Part shown: positions 44,263-55,600 of the stretch, piece after piece
Layout of the letters: every line of letters begins with the position of its first letter
Numbering within the stretch: the stretch's first letter is position 1
Origin: JAMOAW01 sp039908535
Lineage (GTDB): Bacteria > Pseudomonadota > Magnetococcia > Magnetococcales > JADFZT01
Direction: 5' to 3'
DNA: 64,000 nt
Assembly (NCBI GenBank): GCA_039908535.1
Contig: JAMOAW010000007.1
Location: 1-64,000, forward strand
Program-made: the position numbers and the translations under genes
Notes under the pieces: generated by a model
Told to the model about the DNA's origin: nothing
Database searches by the model: none
Seen by the model: the letters and a program-made list of their open reading frames with translations, nothing else

Positions 44263-45570
44263 ATGACGACCACCCAAGAAACACCCTATTTATGTATTCG
44301 TGGCGGACGTGTGATAGATCCGACCAATAATCGGGATGAAACCGCCGACCTTCTTGTACACAATGACCGTATTATAGCGATCGGTCGTCCTGAGATTCCT
44401 TCAAGATGTCACATGATTGAAGCCGATGGTTTAATTGTTGCCCCAGGTCTGGTGGATATGCATGCTCATTTGCGTGAACCTGGGTTCGAATACAAAGAGA
44501 CCATTGCCAGTGGTACAGCGGCGGCGGTAGCGGGAGGCATTACGTCGGTGGCCGCCATGCCCAATACCCACCCTGTCAACGACGATCCCAGCGTCACCAG
44601 TTATATTCTTGGCAAAGCTCGTGAAGCGGGTTTGGCGCGGGTTTGGCCAATTGGAGCCATTACACGCCATTTAAAAGGCCAAGAGCTGGCCGAAATCGGA
44701 CTATTAAAAAAAGCCGGTTGCGTCGCTTTTTCTGATGACGGCAAACCAGTGGTGAATAGCGGTATTATGCGCCGCGCCATGGAATATTCTCGAGCGTTCG
44801 ATGCCCTTCTCATTCAACACGCCGAAGATCCCGCCTTGGTGGGGGAAGGGTGTGTCCACGAAGGGGCGGTGGCTTCCCGATTGGGTTTGCCGGGATATCC
44901 AGCAGTAGCCGAAGAGATTATAGTGGAGCGCGACATTCGTTTGGCGGCATTGACCCAAGCCCGCTATCATGTCGCCCATATTTCCACCGCTGGAGCGGTA
45001 CATGCGGTTGAGCGGGCGCGTCAACAGGGGTTAGCGGTGAGTTGTGAGGTTACGCCACACCATTTTTCCCTCACCGATGACGAGCTAATCACTTACGACA
45101 CCAATTTTAAAATGTCTCCACCGCTGCGTTCTGACCACCATCGCCAAGCACTGCTAGAGGGGTTGGCCCGTGGGGTAATTACCGTGATTGCCACAGACCA
45201 TGCCCCTCACGATGTGGATAGCAAACAAGTGGAGTTTGGCTGTGCTGCCAATGGGGTCGTGGGCTTTGAGACCTTACTGGCGGTCAGTTTGGAACTCGTT
45301 GCAAAGGGTGTTTTGACTTTAATGCAGTGTTTGGCTGCGTTAACATGCAATCCCGCCCGCTTATTGGGCCTTGATGTAGGGACATTAACGCTTAATCGGC
45401 TAGCGGATATTGTTCTTTTTGATCCAAAGGCCGAATGGGTGGTGGATGCCCATGCCCTGCACGGTTTGGGGCGCAACACCTGTTTTCATGGTCGGCGCGT
45501 CACTGGACGGGTCAAAATGACCCTGGTGGGAGGACGCGTTGTTTATGTAGATGGTGCAAAAGGAGTTTAA
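44263..45570 (+). CDS. pyrC: Dihydroorotase, class I
   Basis: A 435-residue amidohydrolase. Metal ligands are in DMHAHLREPG (HxH), FSDDGKPV, HAED, HISTAGAV and ATDHAPH. It cyclises carbamoylaspartate to dihydroorotate. Length and motifs fit the class I, PyrC-type enzyme that often accompanies pyrB; all metal residues are present, so it is probably active rather than a PyrX-type paralogue. It is followed four bases later by pyrK. Confidence 0.95.
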   Translation: MTTTQETPYLCIRGGRVIDPTNNRDETADLLVHNDRIIAIGRPEIPSRCHMIEADGLIVAPGLVDMHAHLREPGFEYKETIASGTAAAVAGGITSVAAMPNTHPVNDDPSVTSYILGKAREAGLARVWPIGAITRHLKGQELAEIGLLKKAGCVAFSDDGKPVVNSGIMRRAMEYSRAFDALLIQHAEDPALVGEGCVHEGAVASRLGLPGYPAVAEEIIVERDIRLAALTQARYHVAHISTAGAVHAVERARQQGLAVSCEVTPHHFSLTDDELITYDTNFKMSPPLRSDHHRQALLEGLARGVITVIATDHAPHDVDSKQVEFGCAANGVVGFETLLAVSLELVAKGVLTLMQCLAALTCNPARLLGLDVGTLTLNRLADIVLFDPKAEWVVDAHALHGLGRNTCFHGRRVTGRVKMTLVGGRVVYVDGAKGV

Positions 45571-45573
45571 AAG

Positions 45574-46485
45574 ATGTCGACTGGGCCAATCCACCGGGGC
45601 GTGGCCCGGGTTCTTAGCAATCAGGCCTTACCGGGTTCTTGTTATCATTTGCGTCTATTCGCCCCAGAAGTTGCCCAAAGGGCCAGACCAGGTTCTTTTA
45701 TACACCTCACCTGTCACCCTTCTTTAACACTACCACGCCCCTTTTCTATTTTTAATGCCCAGCCGAATCGAGGCGAAATTTCCATTTTATACAAAGTAGT
45801 TGGCCAAGGAACGACCTTCATGGCCAACTGGCAAGTCGGGAATGAAGTGGTTTATTTAGGACCTATTGGAAAGACTTTTTCTATTCCTGATTCGGTGCAA
45901 AGAGTCATTTTAATTGCCGGGGGCATTGGGGTAGCCCCATTGGAATTTTTAGCCAGCACCTGGATGGGTCAAGGGCGGGAAATTTTTTTATTTTGGGGGG
46001 TGGAGGGGGAAGCTCCTTTTGAATTAGGGCTATCCGATCATATTCTGCCAGGCTTTGAGGCCCCTTTTGCCCTGGAACCCATCCGTTGGCAGGAGTTAAA
46101 TATACCAGCTCGATTGGCCTCTGTCACCCGGAAAGAGGGATATTATTTGGGTTATGTGACCGATTTAGCCCGCCAATTTATCCAGGCATTGCCAACTATT
46201 GATCGTCGAACAACCGCGATTTATGCCTGTGGTCCCACCCCCATGTTGGCGGCCACTGCCCGTTTGGCCAAGCAGTTTCATCTTGGGGGAGAGCTCTCTT
46301 TGGAGGAGCGGATGGGGTGTGGTATTGGCGGTTGCGCGGGTTGCGTTGTACCTATTTGGCCCGATATTAAAAATAAACAAGAATGGAACTATCAACGAGT
46401 ATGCGTAGATGGACCCGTTTTTGCCATCGATCAGATGGCTTGGGAAGATGATCCACTTTTACATAATAAAGGAAAAACTCAATGA
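45574..46485 (+). CDS. pyrK: Dihydroorotate dehydrogenase electron-transfer subunit
   Basis: A 303-residue flavoprotein of the ferredoxin reductase type. An FAD-binding barrel (RPFSIF, GQGTTFMANWQVG), an NAD-binding region (LIAGGIGVAPLEFLA, YACGPTPML) and the 2Fe-2S motif MGCGIGGCAGCVV with a further cysteine in RVCVDGPVF are visible. PyrK passes electrons from PyrD to NAD. No pyrD is present in the window; the related sulfhydrogenase/NfnA-like subunits are an alternative, but the pyr context favours PyrK. The stop overlaps the EF-G-like start by four bases. Confidence 0.88.
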   Translation: MSTGPIHRGVARVLSNQALPGSCYHLRLFAPEVAQRARPGSFIHLTCHPSLTLPRPFSIFNAQPNRGEISILYKVVGQGTTFMANWQVGNEVVYLGPIGKTFSIPDSVQRVILIAGGIGVAPLEFLASTWMGQGREIFLFWGVEGEAPFELGLSDHILPGFEAPFALEPIRWQELNIPARLASVTRKEGYYLGYVTDLARQFIQALPTIDRRTTAIYACGPTPMLAATARLAKQFHLGGELSLEERMGCGIGGCAGCVVPIWPDIKNKQEWNYQRVCVDGPVFAIDQMAWEDDPLLHNKGKTQ

Positions 46486-48569
46486 CCAATCCGTCTGATA
46501 TAATGTCTATTCGCAATGTCATTTTGCTCGGACCTGGTGGTAGTGGCAAAACAACTCTGGCTGAATCTCTCTTTTTTAATGGCAAGGCGATCCAGCAATT
46601 GGGTTCTGTGGAGAGGGGTTCCACTGTTTTTAGTACAGAACCCGAAGAGGTCAGCCGTGGCATCACCATGACTTCTCATATTGGTCATCTCAGTTGGCGA
46701 GAAAATTTTTTTAATCTGATCGACACCCCTGGCTACATTGATTTTATTGAACCCATTCGAGCCGCGCTACAGGCCGTTGGTGGAGCGGTGATGCTTTTTT
46801 CTGGGGTGATGGGGGTAAAACCGGAAAACGAACGCCTTTGGGGAATTTGTGAGGAGTTTCATCTACCGGTGATGGGTTTTATCAATAAGATGGACAAACC
46901 CAGGGCCGATTTTATCCGCACCTTAGGCCAGATAGAAACCACATTTAACAAAACCGTTTTGCCTGTCACCATTCCTATTGGCAGCGGGGAAGATTTTCGC
47001 GGCATAGTCGATCTCATTCCGCTAACCGCCTGGTCGGCCAAAGAGGGGGTTTTTACCCAAATTGATCTTCCAGAGGAGTCTCGCGCCGATGCCATACATT
47101 ATCGCACCCAATTGATTGAAAAAATCGTGGAACTAGACGATGATCTTTTGGAAAAATATTTAGAAGAGGGGATAGAACCAGAAGAGGCCGAGCTACACCG
47201 TTGCCTTAAAGAGGCGCTCCTTACCCGCCGATTGTTGGTGGTATTTTGTGGTTCGGGCCTGGCAAATATTGGCGTTCGGGCCTTGGCCAACGGTATCTCC
47301 TATTATTTACCGAGCCCCGGGGATAAACATAACATTCACAATCCGCAAGCTGGTTGCCACATGAACGATACGCAGCAAAAAATGACCCGCCTGCCGGAGA
47401 TTACGAGCCCCTTTTCTGGAGTAGTTTTTAAAACCACCATTGACCCTTTTTCAGGTCGTCTTTCCATATTGCGGGTCTATTCTGGCATTTTAGAAGCGGA
47501 TAAACCCCTCTTTAACAGCAGCCGGGATATTAAAGAAAAGGGCGGTCATCTTTATAGATTACAGGGCAAGCAGTTGATTCCTGTTGATCGATTGAACGCG
47601 GGAGAGATGGGTGCCATGGCCAAACTTGAACATACCCGCACTGGGGATACGCTGTGTGCGATAGATGACCCTATTTTATTCAAGCCGGTAGCCTATTTAG
47701 AGCCAATCCTCTCATTTGCCGTTGAAGTAGAGGGCAAAACCGAAGAGAAAGTAGCGACAGGTCTATTAAAGCTGACAGAAGAAGACCCCACCCTCCATTT
47801 TTTCCGCAATTCCGAAACCAACGAGATGATTTTATCTGGCATGGGTCAGACCCATTTAACCATAACTTTGGAGCGTTTAAAGCGCAAATTTGGGGCCAGC
47901 GCGACACTTAAAACCCCCCAAGTCCCCTACCGAGAGACCATCACCACCTTTGCTCGTGTGCAGGGCAAACTAAAAAAACAGAGTGGTGGACGGGGTCAAT
48001 ATGGAGATTGTTGGATTGAGATGGAACCGTTACCAAGAGGGCGTGGATTTGAATTTGAAGACCGCATCGTCGGTGGTGCCATTCCCAGACAATTTATTCC
48101 CTCTGTTGAGAAAGGTATTCGTGAAGTGATGGATGTGGGGATCATTGGCGGTTATCCGGCGGTGGATTTTAAAGTCTCCTTGGTTGATGGCACCTATCAT
48201 ACTGTGGATTCATCGGACAACGCTTTTCGTGTTGCTGGGGCTATGGCCTTTAAAAAGGGCATGGAAGTTGGCAAGGCCGTGTTGTTGGAACCCATTATGG
48301 CCATAGAGGTCTCGACACCTGACGATGTATTAGGGGATGTTATTGGCGATTTAAACAGTCGACGCGGCAAAATTACTGGCATGATTCCCAAGCCCAGTGG
48401 TCAAACGGTCACTGCGGAGGTTCCCATGGCCGAAGTGTTGGATTATGGCAACGTGTTAAACGGCTTAACTTCTGGTCGTGGTTTGTATACCATGCGGGTT
48501 TTGACCTACCAAGAGGTACCGAGTCATATTTCGAGGTTGGTGTTAGACAAAAGGAAAAAAGAGCTCTAA
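46482..48569 (+). CDS. Elongation factor G-like GTPase (paralogue)
   Basis: A 695-residue translational GTPase. G motifs: GPGGSGKTT (G1), RGITM (G2), DTPGY (G3) and NKMD (G4). Domains II-V follow, with domain IV containing DGTYHTVDSSDNAF and domain V ending near LVLDKRKKEL. The G1 wording and shortened regions place it among EF-G-like proteins (EF-G2 type), distinct from the canonical fusA that normally sits with rpsL/rpsG/tuf. Such paralogues may lack full translocation activity. The ATG overlaps pyrK (ATGA), which is an unusual partnership. Role unknown. Confidence 0.85.
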   Translation: MTNPSDIMSIRNVILLGPGGSGKTTLAESLFFNGKAIQQLGSVERGSTVFSTEPEEVSRGITMTSHIGHLSWRENFFNLIDTPGYIDFIEPIRAALQAVGGAVMLFSGVMGVKPENERLWGICEEFHLPVMGFINKMDKPRADFIRTLGQIETTFNKTVLPVTIPIGSGEDFRGIVDLIPLTAWSAKEGVFTQIDLPEESRADAIHYRTQLIEKIVELDDDLLEKYLEEGIEPEEAELHRCLKEALLTRRLLVVFCGSGLANIGVRALANGISYYLPSPGDKHNIHNPQAGCHMNDTQQKMTRLPEITSPFSGVVFKTTIDPFSGRLSILRVYSGILEADKPLFNSSRDIKEKGGHLYRLQGKQLIPVDRLNAGEMGAMAKLEHTRTGDTLCAIDDPILFKPVAYLEPILSFAVEVEGKTEEKVATGLLKLTEEDPTLHFFRNSETNEMILSGMGQTHLTITLERLKRKFGASATLKTPQVPYRETITTFARVQGKLKKQSGGRGQYGDCWIEMEPLPRGRGFEFEDRIVGGAIPRQFIPSVEKGIREVMDVGIIGGYPAVDFKVSLVDGTYHTVDSSDNAFRVAGAMAFKKGMEVGKAVLLEPIMAIEVSTPDDVLGDVIGDLNSRRGKITGMIPKPSGQTVTAEVPMAEVLDYGNVLNGLTSGRGLYTMRVLTYQEVPSHISRLVLDKRKKEL

Positions 48570-48581
48570 GAAAAAAAAGAT

Positions 48582-48615
48582 ATTTGGGGGGCAATTTTTT
48601 GCCCCCCAAATGTTT
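48582..48615 (+). terminator. Terminator-like hairpin after the EF-G-like gene
   Basis: A perfect 13-base-pair stem (ATTTGGGGGGCAA/TTGCCCCCCAAAT) with a TTTT loop, 13 bases after the stop codon, followed by a short GTTTTC. The tail is weak for intrinsic termination, but the position is right for the end of the pyr operon. Confidence 0.7.
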
Positions 48616-48682
48616 TCACCCATCGTCTTAATCAACACATTTAAACTGTATAATAAATTTTAATGTCTCGGAAAAACGAACA

Positions 48683-48775
48683 AAACCTTGGGAGGCGGAG
48701 CACCGTCTCCCAAGGTTCTTAAAAAAAAGAGGGGGTCTGGGGGATTCATCCCCCAGGGTTTAGCCTTTGATTTTT
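48683..48775. repeat. Dispersed intergenic hairpin repeat, copy 6
   Basis: CTTGGGAGGCGG...CCGTCTCCCAAG and CTGGGGGA-TTCA-TCCCCCAG, the two modules of the family, separated by an A run. Confidence 0.8.
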
Positions 48776-49637
48776 TTTACTTATAGGGCATTATATTCAT
48801 AATAAACAAAATAAAACATGAGTCTTTCTATGTAAATGGCACTTATATTGCATAAACAATATAATTATTTCCCAAGCTTCCTACAAAAATAATTCTTGAT
48901 TTCCTTCTTGAATGATGCAAAGATGTGACAGTGTGAATGCAAACATCACACAGTTTGGAGAGACAAAGAAGACAAAACCAAACATATTTCCATACAAAAA
49001 ATGGATAAAATGGAAAATATCCGAGGAACTGACATTTTATTTTTTGCCTTGACATCACCACCTAAACTTTATTAGAATTTGAAATGGTAAAGATTAAGTC
49101 TAGTTTTTTTCTGAAAAATCAATGCAATATTTAACTACATACCAATTTCATTGGTAAAAGCACTCCTATTTGTAAATGAAATCAAGATACAACATGGTAT
49201 AAATTTTCCTGTTTAGATGGATGTTATGATTAAAATAGAGTAAAAAAACGACATGAAAATACAAAAAAATTATGATTATAACCAAACAGAAACACAAAAA
49301 AAAAAATGCAAGACAAACTTTCTCAAGCATTTTAATTGATCTAAATAGCCATTAAGATTTAAAAAAGTTTGCCATTTAACGATGCTTGGCCAAACGCGAT
49401 GAACAAAAGAGGGTATACCACGATGAATCACACAATAATCAACTCAACCATTGCGTTATGGGAGGGCGCTGAGCAAAAACATCGTGACGCATTAGGAAAT
49501 AGAGAGAAAAAACGAGTAACTGAGTGTCAATAAAAAGAGATCTTTTTTTGACATTAAAGGTCAATCGACCAAATCTAACAAAATGCCAGTAAATCTAAAA
49601 TAATAGACAAAATTTTTGAAAGGGAGTTAAGTTTTAT
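48776..49637 (+). promoter_or_regulatory. Long AT-rich region upstream of the adhesin gene
   Basis: The region has an inverted repeat TATATTG-CATAAA-CAATATA (48844-48863). It also has a promoter-like pair, TTGACA at 49049-49054 and TAGAAT at 49073-49078 with an 18-base spacer, and a TTGAC/GTCAA inverted repeat near 49548-49564. If that promoter drives the adhesin, the mRNA leader is about 550 bases. A 36-codon open frame at 49422-49532 (MNHTIINSTIALW...) has no strong ribosome-binding site; it could be a leader peptide or chance. No other gene is visible. Confidence 0.5.
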
Positions 49638-52600
49638 ATGAACCAATATCATGCTTCTTTACACACCGCTGCCGAAGAGATTCAAGTGAATGAGCAGCCT
49701 TTAGAGATCACAAATGCCTTAATGAATGGTCAGCATTTACACTCCGTTCGTATTTTTAATGGTGAATTTTCAGCCGATGCGCAAATTCGTCAAATTGAAT
49801 TACCAACCGAACGCTCGGAATATTTAAAATTTGTTAATCTTTGGGAGAGCAAACACCGTTTGGCCGCCCTCAAGGGAGCTGCTTTTTCTCTATTATTATT
49901 GCCCTTAACTGGGTGTGGTGGTGGCGGTGGCGGTACGACAACCAATGATGATGGTGTCGTGGATGGATTGGGCTATGTTGTCGATGGACCGATTAAAGGT
50001 GCTTATGTCGGACGTGACATCAATGCCAATGGTACATTAGAAAATTCAGAACGCTTGGTTCAAACGGGAGAAGACGGTACTTTTGATATGTCAAAAGTCA
50101 CTGGAACATCCTTAAATGATTATAAATTATTATCCACCGGTGGTATTGATATTTACACTGGAAAAAGTTTTTCTGGTGTTACGATGTCAGCCCCCACAGG
50201 TTCTTTGGTCATTTCTCCCATCACCACCCTGATTAATTCATATATGGCGACGGGAATGACGGCAGAGGCTGCTCAAAATGCAGTTAAAGCCTATTTTGGC
50301 ATTACCGACACAACGGATCTGACAAAATATAATCCAGCCTCCACAAGTGTTGCTGGCACAACATTAGCAAATCAATTGAATGCAGCGACCCAGCAGATTG
50401 TACAGCTCACCTTTGATATGAATGGTCATGCGAGCAATAATGGGAGCGATGAAAAACTTGCAAGTATTTTTGCGAGCATCATCAACACCATCGTCCAAAA
50501 TCATAAAATTACCGATTCAAGCACTGTTATTCAGCTGCTTAAAGATAATGACATTGCCAACGCGAGCACCGAGACCATCAAGCAAGAGACAATTGCGAAT
50601 GATCTCATCAACCATATTGAAGATGTCAGCAACGAAATTTTGATTGACTATTCCAGCAACCCTGTTCTTACTCTGGCCGAATGGAAAGCGGGTAATTATA
50701 AATATAATACCTTCTCCATCGTTGACAGCGTGGCCAACTTGATTGGGGAGCATGGCGATTTGAGTGGGGCCACTTCGGTGACCGCGCAAGTGACCGCCGA
50801 TCTATTGAAAGAGGACTTGTCTGTATGGTCGTTGGACAATGAAATTGATACCATTGATCTCAATGGCGTCCATACAGTTCTCTCCGCAGAACAGGGTACA
50901 AGACACATCATTGATAGTGTTGGTGGTGCCGTTGCGACTGTTAAAATCATGCTGAATAAGACCGATCTGTCTGACTTGGTCTTAGATCCCCATGTCACTC
51001 GTATTGATCTAAACGGCAAAAATGCCATCCTCTCACTGGCTCAAGAAGAGCTTAGCATCGTTGATCTTATAGATAATAATGATATTTTAGGAATACAAAA
51101 TCCTGGCAGAGGGGGCTCTATCACCCTGAAGCTTTTGGATAATACAGACCTGAGTGCTTATCCCCTGCATGGTGCCGTAACGAGCATTGACCTGAACGGC
51201 TTTAATGCCATTCTTCTGGCATCTCAGTTGAAGAAATATGCCAACAGCAGTAACACCATTGAGACTGAAGGCAGCATCACAGTTAAATTGGATATCTTAA
51301 ATGCAGGCAACCCCGCGCCAGCAATTGATACCGACACAAGTTATAATAGTCTGACCAATTGGTTGGTCATCAATGCCAATGATAATGCAACCGGTGACAA
51401 CTATTATGGCTGGTATGAGCTGATTTCCGGCATTGATTTAAATGGGCAAAAGGTATTTTTGACCCTAGATCAATCTCTCAACTGGACCATCAAGTCCACA
51501 CAGGCCAGTGGTGCCTATGTTATCCGTGATACGGTTGCAAACTTGACCAATTTATCTACGGATCAACAGACCGCTTTAACAAACCTGATGGAAAATCCCC
51601 AGAAGGTTCATCCAAGTGATGTCATTGTTAAATTAGGTGCTGCGGCTGACCTAGTTGCAGGCAATACATTTGTCATTTTGGATAGTCATGTAACCAGTAT
51701 TGATCTTGCAGGTTTTGCAGCGACTCTTTCGGTTGCTCAAGGTCAGCTTGAATTATACAACGGTGTTGCAGGGGTCACTGTTAAAGTGATGGCTGGGGAA
51801 ACGGATCTTTCTGGCAAAACATTTAACAAAACAGTGACAGATATTGATCTGAACGGATATAACACCACGTTAAATGTTGCACAAGCCGAACTTCTCACAT
51901 TAAAGAGTGGCACAACTGTTCCAAATACCATCACAGTTAAATTGCTTGCCGGTGGTGATGTTGACCTGACTGATAATTTCTTATTTGGAAAAGCTGGTAC
52001 GCTTGCCGCTTCAACGAAGCAGATTGATTTGAATGGCCAAGCCAATGTTATTCTCCGTGGTGACCAAGCTGCAGATAAGGCTCTGATTGGTGAAGGAACG
52101 GCTACTGTAAAAATCATGGTGGAAGGTGAGGATCTGACTTTAGCTGGTAAATTAGATTCCCAAGTCACCAAGATTAATTTAAATGGCCATAATGCTGTAC
52201 TGACCATGGCCCAGGCCAAGTTGGTAGATGCCGCTAGAACCGATACTACCCATGAAACATATGCCATTGTCGATACGCTGACCAATCTTCTGGGTCATCA
52301 TACCGGAGATGCCGCAGATATTGGTGCGACAAGCATTCACGGTGCGACAAGTGTAACCGTCAAATTAGCGGCAGGGGATGTCAATTCTGGTGCGAACGTT
52401 GACCTGAGCAGTTTGGCACTCGACAATGATGTGGTCACCGTTGATCTGGGTGGACAGAGTGTTATTCTTTCAATGGGACAAATCGGTTACTCCTTGATTG
52501 ATAATCAAGTGCGTACTGGTAAGAGTGTCACCGTAAATGTAAAGGCCAAAGATGAGGATTCAACGACGGGTAAGTTGGATCTTAGTGCCGTAAGTCTGAA

Positions 52601-55600
52601 ATCTTTAGTGACAAATGTTGAATTAAACGGTCATGACATCATTGTTTCCCTGGATCAGGCTAAAAGTCTGCTGATTACAGATGGTGCCACGGGTGGAACT
52701 GCCACAGTAAAGGTTACCTCTGCTGATACAGATTTATCCAATGACACGTTTAAAGGTGGTGTGACGGACATTGATATTAATGGCCTGAATGTCACTCTTT
52801 CTTATACGGAATCAAAATTAGCACTTCATGATACGGTTGGTACTGGATCTGTTGAAGTAAAAGTTTTGTCGACCGATTTAAATGCAGCGAACACCAAAAT
52901 CGATATATCGGCTGATGGTCTTAATTCACTCGTAACCAAAATTGATCTCAATGGTCATGATGTCTTGATGAACGTGAGACAAGCTTTGGATCTGACTATT
53001 GGAAAAACAAACGGTGGCACATATGCAGTTGTTGATACCGTTGCCAATTTGACGGGTGAAAAGGGTGATCTAAGCGGAGCAAAAAGTGTGACTGCTCGTG
53101 CTGCTGGGGCAGACATATCCACGGTGATCTTAGATAATAATGTTACAAATATTGACTTGAATGGTACTGCTGGTACGGTTGTATCGGTTGCGCAAGTTAA
53201 AAACTATGTCATCAGTGATAGTCAGGCTGTTGGTGGTGTTGCCACAAAGACTGCCACAGTAAAAGTCTTATCAACCGATGATCATAATCTAACGAGTATT
53301 GCTCTGGATGATGTTATCAACACCATCAATCTAAATGGTCAGCAGGTCACCTTAACGGCCAATCAGGGTAAACTTGTTATGGCTGGCACTGGTACGGCCA
53401 CGGTGATCGTACAATCCGCAGATGACATGAACTTGACTGGGCTAAATGTAGGTATCACAGCGATCAATCTGAACGGACATGATGTCATTCTTTCGTTTGC
53501 TCAAGGAACGGCCGCATCTCTTGGCACCTTGACACTGAGTGGTACTGGTAATGTCACCTTAAGAGCGGATGGTGTAGCGGATGATTTAAGTGCAGTAACG
53601 CTCTCCTCTGCTATTAAAAATATCGATCTAAATGGCTACAATGACGTTGTTTTAAATGTCGCACAATCAAAGTTGATCGGCGTTTCTACGAATGGTGCTT
53701 ATAGCATCGTGGATACAGTGGCCCATTTGACTGGTGAGGTGGGTGATCTTAGTAAAGCAGCTGATGTGACCGTAAAACTTAGCTCAACAACGGACTTGAC
53801 GGCTGTCACTTTAGATACGGATGTCAAAAGTATTAATCTAAATGGCCAGGTTGCTACTTTGACCTCAACCCAAGCAAAGTTAAAAATTTCTGATGGCATT
53901 GGTGGTGGTGCGGCAACCATTAAAATTGACAGTACGACCACTGACATTACATCGTTGACGTTTGATACATCTGTCTCCATTGTTGGTTATGATCTGAATG
54001 GACAAGCCGTGACAATGACAGCGGCACAAGCCAATGGTAAAGCGGCAGTCGGTACAGGAACGGTTCTGGTCAAAAATTTAGATCAGACATTGAATGCCGA
54101 TTTGTCAGGAATTGCAGCAGCGGCCAAAACAGTTACGGCAGAGTTTAATACCAGCGGTACGTTTACTGGTAATTTAAATGGAACCTCTGTCAACATCACC
54201 GCTGAAACTGCGACGATGACAGTTGACGATACGATTATTGCCAATGTTTCCTCTATCGCTGGAGCTGGTAATTTAGTGGTCTCAGTAACATCAGATGCCA
54301 ATATAGCGGCTTTGAATGTTTCTAAATATAGTGCAAAAACCATCACCTTTAATGATACGACGGATGCTGTTACAATTTCCGTTGCTCAAGCTGGTGCCAT
54401 TCGTGGGATCAATGGTGTTTTTGATGGTACGGATAACGTTACAATTTCTGGGACGAGCACTGAGTTGTTGGCTTTAGTTCCTTCCGATGTTGTTAAACTT
54501 GGTGGAAGAAGTATTACATTAGATGCCACCAACAATGCCGTCAAAATGAGTGTTGCCCAAGCGACGGCTCTGTTAGATGCTAAGGTTGGCTTTAATGCGG
54601 GGAGTGATACCATTACAGTTGCAGACACGACAGCTAATCTGTTGACATTGGCATCAAACGCAAATATTGGCAATCTACTCGTAAATCCAGGTGATTTGAC
54701 GCTCAAAATTGGCAATGGTGCAGGAAACTTTGTTTTTGATTCCACCGATACAAATATAGTGGGTTTGACTGCTGCGCAGGCAACCACACTTTTGAATGCT
54801 GGAATTATTTTCAATGCCAATGATGCCATTACCGTAACGGGTACCGATACTGAATTGATGGTACTCAGTGCCAATATTGGAGATTTGAGTGCTTCTAACA
54901 TCAAACTTGCGGTATCCAATGCCGTAACCGATATCACCCTGACAGATGTTCAAGCGCAAAATCTGCTTGCTGGTGGTACATCCTTTAACACGGGTATCCA
55001 GATTACCGTGACAGGCTTGGGTGCAAATTTAGTGGCCTTGAATTTGAGTGCTGCGAATAAGTTAGGTGGTACCAGCACGACACTTGACGCTTCAGACAAC
55101 GCCATTACTATGACGAAAGCTCAAGTTGATAATCTTCTCTTAGCAGGTGGCAAGATTCACAGCAGTGATGCAATTACCATTGCGGATACTGCCGCAGTAT
55201 TGCAGGCCTTGACCTTTTCCAACTATGAGCCAGCGGATCTAGGTGGTTCTATGGTGACGTTGGATTCTACAAATGGTCCCGTTTCCTTGTCGATATCGCA
55301 AGCGGATGCTCTTTTTGCAGCAAATGTTCTTTTTGATGCGCACGATGTGCTCAGTGTGAATGGAACAGGTGCTCAATTGGCCGCATTGACATTTGCGAAC
55401 TATCAAACCGAAGATTTAGGTGGTTCCGTTGTTACCTTAAATGCCAGTGACGATGTCGCTTCTCTGACCTCAGCACAAGCGGATGCGCTGACTGCATCTG
55501 GCCTTAAATTTGATACCGGAGATGCCATCAAAATCAGCACAACGATTGCCACAGGAGCAACTGCAGAGGATGCTGCACAGACAACCTACACTGTTGCCAA

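Noticed and set aside
49422..49532. 36-codon gene upstream of the adhesin
   Set aside because: There is no ribosome-binding site or recognisable homology; mentioned only as a possible leader peptide.
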